From positions 1-21,677 of the forward strand of contig DMCJ01000041.1 in the NCBI GenBank assembly GCA_003446735.1: a stretch of 21,677 nt of DNA, given 5' to 3'. The notes under the pieces were generated by a model, which was given only the letters and a program-made list of their open reading frames with translations, searched no databases and was not told the DNA's origin. Positions 6,936 through 13,848 of the stretch are shown here, piece after piece. The stretch is from Lachnospiraceae bacterium. GTDB taxonomy: Bacteria; Bacillota; Clostridia; Lachnospirales; Lachnospiraceae. A program made the position numbers and the translations under genes. How positions within the stretch are numbered: position 1 is the stretch's first letter; the number at the start of each line of letters is the position of its first letter.

Positions 6936-6968
6936 TAAAGGATCAGGCTTAAATAGGAGTATATTACC

Positions 6969-8060
6969 ATGGACAAGATCGTATATCTTTATTATATTAT
7001 CCTTCCGGTGCTTTTATTCTTCGGGGCGAAGGTGATGAAAAAGGGAGAATGGAACGATGAGGTGATGAGCTTTGATCATACCAAAGCTTTTCTCGGGTTT
7101 GCATCGATAATAATAATCTTTCATCATGCTTCCCAGAGGACATGCGCGCCCTGGCTTAGTCCTGGACGCATGCATCACGGACTTGACCTTTTTGTTTTTG
7201 TCGGATATCTGATGGTAGCGGTCTTTTTATTCTGTTCGGGATACGGTATGTTTTCTGCTCATGAAAAAGAAGGCTTTTTTAACAGATATTTCATAAGAAG
7301 GATATTGCCCCTTATCATTCCTACGGTGATCATGTGGATGGCTGCCTTCATCCTTGAGAAGATAAGAAATGTAAGAGTCGATAAGCCGATACTTCTCAAT
7401 ACATACAATTACATATGGTATATCCCCTGCATCATATGGATGTATCTGGCTTTTTATATCAGCTTTAAACTGGTTAAAAAAGAAAAGGCGCAGATGCCGG
7501 TCTTATGGGCACTCGTTATCCTTTATATCTTACTTGCGGTGATATTTTCGCCCGGAACATGGTGGTATAATACACCCCACCTTTTTGCGGTCGGAGTCGG
7601 CCTTGCAAGAAACAAGGAGAGGAGATTTATCAGGTATAAAAAGGGATATGCATTAAGGATAGTCTTATATGCACTCGTCTCGTTTGCGGGATTTTTTATA
7701 TCAAATTATTACGGGGTGTTCATAGCGATGATCGGAAAGAGATATGATCCGTTTTCGCACTGGATCGCCGAGCTTACGGGGCAGCTCGTTTCGGCATATG
7801 CTTTTTCGATACTGGTGATGCTTATCGGAATGAAGATAAAGATAGGAAATGCAGTGCTTAAGTTCCTTGGGAGATTTACGCTTGAGACGTATCTTGTCCA
7901 TCCTCTTTTTATACAGATATTCGGATTTGCTTTTATGAGGGATGATGCGAAGCCGGTATTTTATATACAAAACCAGTTTTTGTATGTTTTGGCCGTTACG
8001 GTAATATCCGTTCCGATCGCCTTTATATTAAACAAGGCACTTCGAAAACTTAAGAAATAG
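6969..8060 (+). CDS. Membrane acyltransferase (acyltransferase family 3)
   Basis: The 363-residue protein has about ten hydrophobic segments. It shows the layout of the acyltransferase-3 family (OafA/WecH-like), which O-acylates sugars or other surface molecules from acyl-CoA. Features are DHTKAFLGFASIIIIFHHAS with His52-His53 near the start of the second helix, an RRILPLIIPT turn after a hydrophobic pair, and a terminal helix pair with FTLETYLVHPLF, a typical late motif of the family. A variant role in surface glycan decoration is likely, but the acceptor cannot be told. AGGAG lies 10 nt before ATG. The gene ends 5 bp from the 3' end of a minus-strand gene, so the two converge with no room for a terminator between them. 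Confidence 0.8.
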   Translation: MDKIVYLYYIILPVLLFFGAKVMKKGEWNDEVMSFDHTKAFLGFASIIIIFHHASQRTCAPWLSPGRMHHGLDLFVFVGYLMVAVFLFCSGYGMFSAHEKEGFFNRYFIRRILPLIIPTVIMWMAAFILEKIRNVRVDKPILLNTYNYIWYIPCIIWMYLAFYISFKLVKKEKAQMPVLWALVILYILLAVIFSPGTWWYNTPHLFAVGVGLARNKERRFIRYKKGYALRIVLYALVSFAGFFISNYYGVFIAMIGKRYDPFSHWIAELTGQLVSAYAFSILVMLIGMKIKIGNAVLKFLGRFTLETYLVHPLFIQIFGFAFMRDDAKPVFYIQNQFLYVLAVTVISVPIAFILNKALRKLKK

Positions 8061-8065
8061 AAATG

Positions 8066-8719
8066 TCAGTTTACAACTACCAGGTTTGTAGCGTAAATGA
8101 TCTCGCATGAGCCGTTGCCGTCGTCCTCTCTTATCCGGCTGGTATGCCAGGTGTAGGTGTAGCCGTCGGCTTTTTTTCCGTCTATGTTAACAAGATATCC
8201 GTCTATGACCACATGGTCTCCGGCTTTTACCTTCTTTAACTTTTCTTTTACGTTATCATCAGCCGGGATGATGTGATTGTTGGAAGAATGGGGAGTGATG
8301 GCGCCAAGGCCTCCGATCGGAGAAAGATCGGTCTTTCCGCTTACATACCATGAATACCATCTGCCGGACTGACTCCAGTTAAAATTGATCCTGTCGTTGT
8401 ACTCGGCCACTTTTCCCCATGCAAGAGCAAGATCCTTCGGAGAGAGAAGATCGGGAAGAGAGGAACCTTTGTAATCCTTGGTATGGACCACAAGGGCATC
8501 GATGTGATAGGAGGCTACATATTCCATGGTCACGTTAAAATCACCTGCGGTAAGCTTCTGCACGGCAGACATCTTTCCCTGTACGGGGTCGGGAAGACCG
8601 GCTATCGCATCATGTGTGACGGGCCTGTTCTTATAAAGAAGGAACGCCCCGATCAAAATTCCGGCTATAAGGAGGATCTTTATAAGATCCGATCTGTTCT
8701 TACGACTTTCGTACGTCAT
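8066..8719 (-). CDS. Membrane-anchored protein of unknown function
   Basis: From ATG 8719 the protein has 217 residues. A short basic N-terminus and one hydrophobic segment (about 14-30, IKILLIAGILIGAFLLY) anchor an outside domain of about 185 residues. That domain has no cysteine pair apart from a lone Cys near the end and is rich in Trp/Tyr patches such as INFNWSQSGRWYSWYVSG. A possible OB- or beta-barrel-like end (AGDHVVIDGYLVNIDG, then TWHTSRIREDDGNGSCEIIYATNLVVV) resembles a small beta domain. I do not recognise the family. AAGAGG lies 7 nt before the ATG; a TTG just before is a worse start. Its start overlaps the end of the YunG-like gene by 20 bp, so the two are one operon with coupled translation. 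Confidence 0.7.
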   Translation of the reverse strand: MTYESRKNRSDLIKILLIAGILIGAFLLYKNRPVTHDAIAGLPDPVQGKMSAVQKLTAGDFNVTMEYVASYHIDALVVHTKDYKGSSLPDLLSPKDLALAWGKVAEYNDRINFNWSQSGRWYSWYVSGKTDLSPIGGLGAITPHSSNNHIIPADDNVKEKLKKVKAGDHVVIDGYLVNIDGKKADGYTYTWHTSRIREDDGNGSCEIIYATNLVVVN

Positions 8720-9122
8720 CAAACATCCTCTTGAGAAGTTCGTATCGTTTTAATTTTTCTTCCGTCTTAAAATGCACCTCTCGATCCTGCTCGGGACAAT
8801 CCGAATAATCGAGGATTTCACCCTTAAACTGCTCGCTCGTAAGATCGAAGATGCATCCGTTAACATCGTTAAAGCAGTGGTAATTGCCGCCGGGACGAAG
8901 GATGCCGCGAACCTTTCCGCCATAGATATCCTGAATGAGGAAAGCCGTGATCGAGCATTGGCCAAGCGTCTTATTTTCAGGGCTCCAGCTGTCCCTCATC
9001 CTGGATGCGCAGGTATCGGCGCACCAGATTTCCGAGAGGATATCATAGTAATCTCTCGGCGTAAGACCGTTTTCATCTTTTATGTCGGCTGTTTCCCAGC
9101 CGTAGAATTTATATGTTTTCAT
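8700..9122 (-). CDS. YunG-like family protein
   Basis: From ATG 9122 the protein has 140 residues. The core SWSPENKTLGQCSITAFLIQD - PGGNYHCFN - IFDLTSEQF is what I remember for the YunG family of small cytosolic proteins of unknown function. Cys56 after Gln55, His82 and Asp93 occur in the order and spacing of a papain/transglutaminase-like Cys-His-Asp site, which suggests but does not prove an enzyme. Cys34, Cys38 and Cys83 could bind metal. An open frame extends back to 9179, but those extra residues are hydrophobic and unlike the family, and a good promoter lies inside them. I therefore choose 9122, although no ribosome binding site precedes it. It is the first gene of a two-gene minus-strand operon and divergent from the lipoprotein gene. 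Confidence 0.65.
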   Translation of the reverse strand: MKTYKFYGWETADIKDENGLTPRDYYDILSEIWCADTCASRMRDSWSPENKTLGQCSITAFLIQDIYGGKVRGILRPGGNYHCFNDVNGCIFDLTSEQFKGEILDYSDCPEQDREVHFKTEEKLKRYELLKRMFDDVRKS

Positions 9123-9129
9123 AGATTTA

Positions 9130-9158
9130 AGTATAAACGTTAAAGGGCGCAAAGGCAA
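9130..9158 (-). promoter_or_regulatory. SigA-type promoter abutting the YunG-like start (possible leaderless mRNA)
   Basis: On the minus strand, TTGCCT (9153-9158) is followed after exactly 17 bp by TATACT (9130-9135). Only 7 nt separate the -10 box from ATG 9122, so transcription should start at about the A of the start codon. There is no ribosome binding site in between. This is the second gene in the window with this layout. Confidence 0.6.
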
Positions 9159-9246
9159 TATCACCAAAACAAGTTGCATATTTAGGGGCTTTCGGATAAT
9201 ATAAGGTATGTAAAATAAAAACGGGGAATTATGGAAGGAAAATGAT

Positions 9247-10110
9247 ATGAGATCCAGGATTTACAAAGTAACTGCCATTGCTTTAGCCTTACTTATGATA
9301 GCAGCATCTTTAGCCGGATGCGGTGAAAAAAAGGAAAATCTTTCGGACGATCTTTTAGAGGGGACCGAAAAGTTTGAAGATGCCGACAAGGATTCGGATG
9401 TGACCTATGATGCTGATATAGATATCGATGCGTTTAAGGATGCCGCTGAAAAGATAGGCGATCTGGATCTTGATACGGATGTTAGCCTTGGCGGTCTTAA
9501 AGACAAATACGGTGATGAAGATAACGAAGATAACGGGAATGGAGAAGATGCCGGGAATGATAATGAAGCAGGTGATACCGGGTCATCGGAGCCTGAAGGT
9601 GATCTTACTGTGTACAGCTATACCGATGTCTACAGAGACGGAGATAATATCATGGTAATTCCGAACGGCGGCCTTAATGAATATACAAAGCCCTTCGGGA
9701 ATAAAGATCTTAACGGATTCTTAGACTATGTGGATTCTACCGTCCTTGAAAAGGGACGCACTATCAACAGGGAACTTTTCTATGATAATATGGCGATCAT
9801 GCTCATTGATAAGGACTTAGCTTCCGATCAGTCCTATATACAAAACAATATGGCTATGGCTCTCGCGGTAGCAAACAATTTTTACAATCTGGATGTTAAG
9901 ATAAAAGACTGCAAGTTCTATGCTGGCAATGCGGCTGAATACAAATATGATGTTAAAGCAGAGGGAAGGGATGATGTCTGGACTGTCGATTACGGCAAGA
10001 GAACTTTCTATATGAATGACGGCGGAACGGAGTATCATTCTAATATGTGGGATGATACATATCTGGCTGTATGGCTTGTGGCAATAGATGAGTATTTCGG
10101 ATTAAACTGA
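9247..10110 (+). CDS. Lipoprotein with an acidic linker and unknown C-terminal domain
   Basis: The 287-residue precursor has a lipoprotein signal peptide: basic MRSRIYK, hydrophobic core, lipobox LAGC with Cys25 as the lipidated residue, so it is anchored outside the membrane. Residues about 30-125 are very rich in Asp and Glu, with some Asn and Gly (DNEDNGNGEDAGNDNEAG), and probably form a flexible, possibly Ca-binding spacer. The last 160 residues form a compact alpha/beta domain, with NNMAMALAVANNFYNLDVKIKDC and a Trp/Tyr-rich end (YHSNMWDDTYLAVWLVAIDEYFGLN), that I do not recognise. AAGGA lies 9 nt before ATG. A weak promoter may be TTGCAT (9174-9179) with TAATAT (9197-9202) at 17 bp. It is followed after 43 bp by the superoxide reductase gene. 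Confidence 0.7.
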   Translation: MRSRIYKVTAIALALLMIAASLAGCGEKKENLSDDLLEGTEKFEDADKDSDVTYDADIDIDAFKDAAEKIGDLDLDTDVSLGGLKDKYGDEDNEDNGNGEDAGNDNEAGDTGSSEPEGDLTVYSYTDVYRDGDNIMVIPNGGLNEYTKPFGNKDLNGFLDYVDSTVLEKGRTINRELFYDNMAIMLIDKDLASDQSYIQNNMAMALAVANNFYNLDVKIKDCKFYAGNAAEYKYDVKAEGRDDVWTVDYGKRTFYMNDGGTEYHSNMWDDTYLAVWLVAIDEYFGLN

Positions 10111-10153
10111 CAACAAAAATGTAATGTATCAAAGGTAAGAAAGGAGAAGGATT

Positions 10154-10486
10154 ATGAAATTTTACAAAGTAAACGATCAGATAGTTATAGGTGAAGGACT
10201 TGGTGAGGAGATACTTCCCGGAGTTACCGACGGAGCATTTGAAAAGCATGTTCCCAAGGTTACGGTTGAAGGGGACAGCGTTACCGTTCAGGTAGGTGAA
10301 GTGATCCATCCCATGATGGATGCTCATTATATCGAATTTATAATACTTGAGACCGAAAAGGGTTATCAGAAAGTCTGCCTTAAGCCCGGGCAGGAGCCTG
10401 TGGCAACATTCAAACTTGCGGATGATAAGGCTGTTGCGGCATATGAATACTGCAACCTTCACGGACTCTGGAAGGCGGATATCTGA
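10154..10486 (+). CDS. Superoxide reductase (neelaredoxin/desulfoferrodoxin family)
   Basis: The 110-residue cytosolic protein reduces superoxide to H2O2 at a mononuclear iron without making O2, the usual anaerobe's defence. All ligands of the catalytic Fe(His)4Cys centre are visible: H32 in EKHVPKV (with E30 and K31, which line the substrate pocket), H52 in IHPMMDAH, H58 in AHYIEF, C100 and H103 in CNLHGLW. The N-terminus begins MKFYKV, just as desulfoferrodoxins begin (MKFYxCxxC), but no cysteine of the rubredoxin-like centre remains. The structural-iron domain has thus been degraded to a short leader, leaving a one-iron enzyme. AAAGGAG lies before the ATG at normal spacing. Electrons would come from rubredoxin encoded elsewhere. 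Confidence 0.88.
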   Translation: MKFYKVNDQIVIGEGLGEEILPGVTDGAFEKHVPKVTVEGDSVTVQVGEVIHPMMDAHYIEFIILETEKGYQKVCLKPGQEPVATFKLADDKAVAAYEYCNLHGLWKADI

Positions 10487-10492
10487 TCCGGA

Positions 10493-10532
10493 TATAAAGC
10501 TAATACTGTATAAAGCCAGTACGGTATAAAGC
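10493..10532 (+). repeat. Three TATAAAGC direct repeats at an exact 16-bp period before ugd
   Basis: The octamer TATAAAGC occurs at 10493-10500, 10509-10516 and 10525-10532, each 16 bp from the last. The spacer halves are partly alike (TAATACTG, CAGTACGG). The block lies in the 70-bp gap between the superoxide reductase and UDP-glucose dehydrogenase genes, just ahead of the ribosome binding site AAAGGAG. I see no matching -35 element at 17 bp for these TATAAA cores, so they may be binding sites for a regulator or a slippage-made repeat. Confidence 0.7.
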
Positions 10533-10556
10533 GGACAGAAAAAGGAGATACCTGTA

Positions 10557-11804
10557 ATGAACGGTCATAATGATATTAAGATAGCGGTAGCGGGAACGGG
10601 ATATGTGGGCCTTTCCCTTGCCGTTCTCTTATCACAGCATAATAAAGTATGCGCCGTTGATATAATTCCCGAAAAAGTGGAGATGATAAATCAGAAAAAA
10701 TCTCCGATCGCAGATGAATATATCGAAAAATATCTTACTGAAAAAGAGCTTGACATGACCGCGACTTTAGATGCGGATAAGGCTTATGAGGGAGCGGATT
10801 ATGTCATAATCGCCGCTCCCACAAATTATGATCCCAATAAGAATTTCTTTGATACGAAGGCTGTTGAATCCGTTATCGAGGCAGTTTTATCCGTTAATAA
10901 AGATGCCTATATGGTGATCAAATCCACGATCCCCGTAGGCTATACCGAGTCCGTAAGAAAAAAGTACGGCACGGATAAGATCCTCTTTTCACCGGAGTTT
11001 TTAAGAGAGTCAAAGGCGCTTTATGATAATCTGTATCCCAGCCGCATCATAGTGGGTCATTCGGACGGACAGAGGGAAGCTGCGGAGAGGTTTGCGAACC
11101 TTCTTAAAGAAGCGGCGTTAAAGGAAGATATAGATACCCTTTTCATGGGCATAACCGAGGCCGAGGCCGTAAAGCTTTTTGCAAATACATATTTAGCGCT
11201 CCGCGTAGCATATTTTAATGAGCTTGATACCTATGCCGAGAGTAAGGAGCTTGATACGGCTTCCATAATAAAGGGAGTGTGCTTAGATCCGAGGATAGGC
11301 GATCAGTATAATAATCCTTCCTTCGGATATGGCGGATATTGTCTGCCGAAGGATACAAAGCAGCTTCTTGCAAATTATCAGGATGTGCCCGAAAATCTGA
11401 TAGAAGCCATAGTTGAATCAAACAGGACGAGAAAAGACTTTATCGCCGACCGCGTACTTAAGATGGCCGGATATTACGATTACTACGGCCGCGGTGACTA
11501 TGACCTTTCTGAGGAAAAGGACTGTGTTATAGGTGTTTACCGCCTTACGATGAAGAGTAACAGTGACAACTTCAGACAGAGCTCTATCCAGGGCATCATG
11601 AAGAGGATAAAAGCCAAAGGCGCGACCGTGATCGTATATGAGCCCACGCTCGAAAACGGCACGACCTTCTTTGGAAGCAGAGTCGTAAACGACATAGAGA
11701 AATTCAAAAAAGAAAGCAGTGCGATAATAGCAAACAGATATGATCCCGTCCTTGACGATGTTAAGGAAAAGGTTTATACAAGGGATCTTTTTTACAGAGA
11801 TTAA
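10557..11804 (+). CDS. ugd: UDP-glucose 6-dehydrogenase
   Basis: The 415-residue enzyme oxidises UDP-glucose to UDP-glucuronate with two NAD+. The N-terminal Rossmann motif is AGTGYVG (G13, G15, G18). IKSTIPVGYT and LFSPEFLRES are family signatures. The catalytic cysteine is Cys262 in FGYGGYCLPKDTKQL, next to the conserved Lys. The C-terminal UDP-binding domain is present. Length matches the short E. coli-type Ugd (about 390-415 residues). AAAGGAGATACC precedes the ATG. The product feeds the UDP-xylose synthase encoded next, which has its own promoter in a 90-bp gap. GDP-mannose dehydrogenase is the main alternative, but the pairing with UDP-xylose synthase favours UDP-glucose. Confidence 0.88.
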   Translation: MNGHNDIKIAVAGTGYVGLSLAVLLSQHNKVCAVDIIPEKVEMINQKKSPIADEYIEKYLTEKELDMTATLDADKAYEGADYVIIAAPTNYDPNKNFFDTKAVESVIEAVLSVNKDAYMVIKSTIPVGYTESVRKKYGTDKILFSPEFLRESKALYDNLYPSRIIVGHSDGQREAAERFANLLKEAALKEDIDTLFMGITEAEAVKLFANTYLALRVAYFNELDTYAESKELDTASIIKGVCLDPRIGDQYNNPSFGYGGYCLPKDTKQLLANYQDVPENLIEAIVESNRTRKDFIADRVLKMAGYYDYYGRGDYDLSEEKDCVIGVYRLTMKSNSDNFRQSSIQGIMKRIKAKGATVIVYEPTLENGTTFFGSRVVNDIEKFKKESSAIIANRYDPVLDDVKEKVYTRDLFYRD

Positions 11805-11827
11805 AAGCAGCAGGACTCCTTATGATG

Positions 11828-11856
11828 TTGACACTGATAAAGTCGAAAAGTATAAT
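11828..11856 (+). promoter_or_regulatory. Perfect-consensus SigA promoter before the UDP-xylose synthase gene
   Basis: TTGACA (11828-11833), exactly 17 bp, TATAAT (11851-11856): all twelve consensus bases match at optimal spacing. Transcription would start near 11863. The leader contains a perfect 10-bp palindrome, TATCATGATA (11870-11879), directly before the ribosome binding site AAGGAGATAAGG, a possible operator or hairpin affecting translation. The promoter lies 24 bp after the ugd stop, with no clear terminator between. Confidence 0.85.
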
Positions 11857-11894
11857 TATATAGTGTGTCTATCATGATAAGGAGATAAGGATAA

Positions 11895-12833
11895 ATGAGA
11901 AAAAACAGAGTACTTGTGACAGGTGGTGCCGGTTTCCTTGGTTCCCATCTTTGCGACAGATTACTTGCAACGGGAAATGATGTTATCTGCGTGGATAATC
12001 TTTTTACCGGAAGCAAGGACAATATAAGACATAATCTTAATAATCCTTATTTCGAATTCATAAGACATGATATGATCAACCCCATTTATGTCGAATGCGA
12101 TCAGATCTATAATCTTGCCTGTCCGGCAAGCCCCATCTGGTATCAGAGAGATCCCATCTATACAACAAAGACCTCCGTTTTCGGCGCGTTTAATGCCTTG
12201 GGCCTTGCGAAAAGGACAGGAGCGAGGATACTCCAGACGTCCACATCCGAGGTATACGGAGACCCTGAATGTCATCCCCAACAGGAGAGTTACAGGGGCA
12301 ATGTAAATACGATAGGACCCAGATCCTGCTATGATGAAGGTAAGCGCGTGGCCGAGACATTGTTCTTTGATTATCACAGGCAGCACGGCGTTGATATAAA
12401 GGTCATGAGGATATTTAATACCTACGGCCCGAGAATGGATATCGGAGACGGACGCGTGGTAAGTAACTTCATAGTTCAGGCTTTAAAGGGTGAAGACATA
12501 ACGATATACGGAGACGGAAGCCAGACCAGAAGCTTCTGCTATGTGGACGATCTTATCGAGGGAATGATAAGGCTCATGAACAGCAGGGACGGATTTACCG
12601 GCCCCGTAAATGTGGGTAATCCCGGAGAATTCACCATAAAGCAGCTTGCCGAGATAGTGATCGAGCTTACGGGTTCGGATTCAAAGATAATCTACGAGGA
12701 TCTTCCCGTTGACGACCCGACACAGAGAAAGCCGGATATCAGTCTTGCCAAAAAGGAGCTTGACTGGGAGCCTAAGATCGAGCTAAAGGAAGGACTTGTA
12801 AAGACCATAGAATATTTTAAGACCATGGTATGA
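11895..12833 (+). CDS. uxs: UDP-glucuronate decarboxylase (UDP-xylose synthase)
   Basis: The 312-residue short-chain dehydrogenase-type enzyme turns UDP-glucuronate into UDP-xylose, with NAD+ recycled in the active site. The nucleotide motif is GGAGFLG (10-16). YNLACPASPIWYQRDPI and RIFNTYGPRM are typical of this family and distinguish it from epimerases. The catalytic pair is Tyr146/Lys150 (SCYDEGK), with Thr/Ser and Glu in TSTSEVYGDP. Length is as usual for the bacterial enzyme (about 310-320). The start is fixed by AAGGAGATAAGG. With the preceding dehydrogenase it gives a two-step route to UDP-xylose, a donor for cell-surface xylosylation; a xylosyltransferase is not in the window. Confidence 0.9.
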   Translation: MRKNRVLVTGGAGFLGSHLCDRLLATGNDVICVDNLFTGSKDNIRHNLNNPYFEFIRHDMINPIYVECDQIYNLACPASPIWYQRDPIYTTKTSVFGAFNALGLAKRTGARILQTSTSEVYGDPECHPQQESYRGNVNTIGPRSCYDEGKRVAETLFFDYHRQHGVDIKVMRIFNTYGPRMDIGDGRVVSNFIVQALKGEDITIYGDGSQTRSFCYVDDLIEGMIRLMNSRDGFTGPVNVGNPGEFTIKQLAEIVIELTGSDSKIIYEDLPVDDPTQRKPDISLAKKELDWEPKIELKEGLVKTIEYFKTMV

Positions 12834-12894
12834 GGGTGATAGGTGGGCGATGGCCGGTCAGGGTGCGTTTAAGGCATGCAGCCGTATGCCAGCC

Positions 12895-12923
12895 TTGAAG
12901 AGGTACCGCAAAAGTGTTATTAT
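12895..12923 (+). promoter_or_regulatory. SigA-type extended -10 promoter for the nonulosonate-like operon
   Basis: TTGAAG (12895-12900), 17 bp, then TATTAT (12918-12923) preceded by TGT (extended -10). The -10 lies inside a perfect inverted repeat, TTATTA-TG-TAATAA (12917-12930), that could be an operator. Transcription would start near 12930 and the ATG is at 12954 behind AAAGGA. Upstream, 12872-12897 can fold through GGCAT/ATGCC. This gap (12834-12953) otherwise shows no gene. Confidence 0.6.
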
Positions 12924-12953
12924 GTAATAAGTTTATATCGAAAGGAAAAACTT

Positions 12954-13832
12954 ATGGCAAAAAAAGAGATCCGTATAGGTGACTACGTTATAAAGGACAA
13001 TTGCAAGCCCTATCTCATAGCCGAGATCGGGATCAACCATAACGGCGACATCGAAATTGCCAAGCGTCTTATGGATGCGGCCTTCGGATGCCAGTGGAAC
13101 TGTGTTAAGTTCCAGAAAAGAGAGCCCGATATAGCGGTTCCCGAGCATCAGAAATCCGTTATGCGTGATACCCCCTGGGGCAGGATGACTTATCTTGAAT
13201 ATAAAAAGAGGGTCGAATTCGGAAAAGAGGAATATGATTTCATAGACAGATATTGCAGGGAAAAGCCCATAGACTGGACCGCGTCGCCCTGGGATATGCC
13301 GAGCCTTGAGTTTCTCCTTCAATATGATATCCCGTTCATAAAGATAGCATCCGCAACGATCACAAACGATGAGCTTATGATCGAAGCCTCAAAGTCCGGA
13401 AAGGTCATAGTGATGTCCACCGGAATGAGTACACTTGATGAGATCGATCATGCGGTAGATATTTTGGAAAAGTATGCTGACGGCAATTATATCCTGATGC
13501 ATACAAATTCCTCATATCCCACTGATCAGGATGATATCAACCTGAACATGATAAAGACCTTAAAAGACAGATATGACTGCCTTGTGGGATACAGCGGACA
13601 CGAGCAGGATCTTGAGCCCTCCGTGGTATCGGCGGTAGTCGGAGCTGTAATGATAGAAAGACACGTTACTCTTTCCCATGAAATGTGGGGTACGGATCAG
13701 GCCGCAAGCCTGGAGGTTCCCGCAATGGGAATGCTAGCCGGAAGGTTAAGAAATATCCGTGCGATGATGGGTGACGGAGAAAAGGTATTAAGTGAAAAGG
13801 AATTATCCGTAAGAAAGAAATTAAGAGGATGA
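12954..13832 (+). CDS. NeuB-family sialic/nonulosonic acid synthase lacking the SAF domain
   Basis: The 292-residue protein is a TIM-barrel synthase that condenses phosphoenolpyruvate with an aldose (N-acetylmannosamine in NeuB) to give a nine-carbon 2-keto-3-deoxy acid. Conserved blocks are AEIGINHNGD (23-32), CVKFQKREPD, ASPWDMPS, FIKIASATITNDELM, VMSTGMSTLDE, GYSGHE and ERHVTLSHEMWGTDQAASLE. Family members usually have about 340-350 residues and end with an SAF (antifreeze-like) domain that caps the partner's active site. This one stops at VRKKLRG just before it, and the next gene begins 16 bp later, so the domain is truly absent. The start at 12954 has AAAGGAAAAA; the open frame before it is leader sequence carrying the promoter. 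It is the first gene of the operon. The exact substrate is unknown. Confidence 0.8.
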   Translation: MAKKEIRIGDYVIKDNCKPYLIAEIGINHNGDIEIAKRLMDAAFGCQWNCVKFQKREPDIAVPEHQKSVMRDTPWGRMTYLEYKKRVEFGKEEYDFIDRYCREKPIDWTASPWDMPSLEFLLQYDIPFIKIASATITNDELMIEASKSGKVIVMSTGMSTLDEIDHAVDILEKYADGNYILMHTNSSYPTDQDDINLNMIKTLKDRYDCLVGYSGHEQDLEPSVVSAVVGAVMIERHVTLSHEMWGTDQAASLEVPAMGMLAGRLRNIRAMMGDGEKVLSEKELSVRKKLRG

Positions 13833-13848
13833 TCCGAAAGGAGCAATA

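Noticed and set aside
9123..9179. N-terminal extension of the YunG-like protein
   Set aside because: It contains the -35 and -10 elements and the added hydrophobic residues do not fit the family start.
12876..12953. N-terminal extension of the NeuB-like protein
   Set aside because: The extra 26 residues are unlike the family, the region carries a promoter, and ATG 12954 has a good ribosome binding site.
12933..13322. Minus-strand open frame across the start of the NeuB-like gene
   Set aside because: It covers the promoter and start of a clear plus-strand gene and has no motif.
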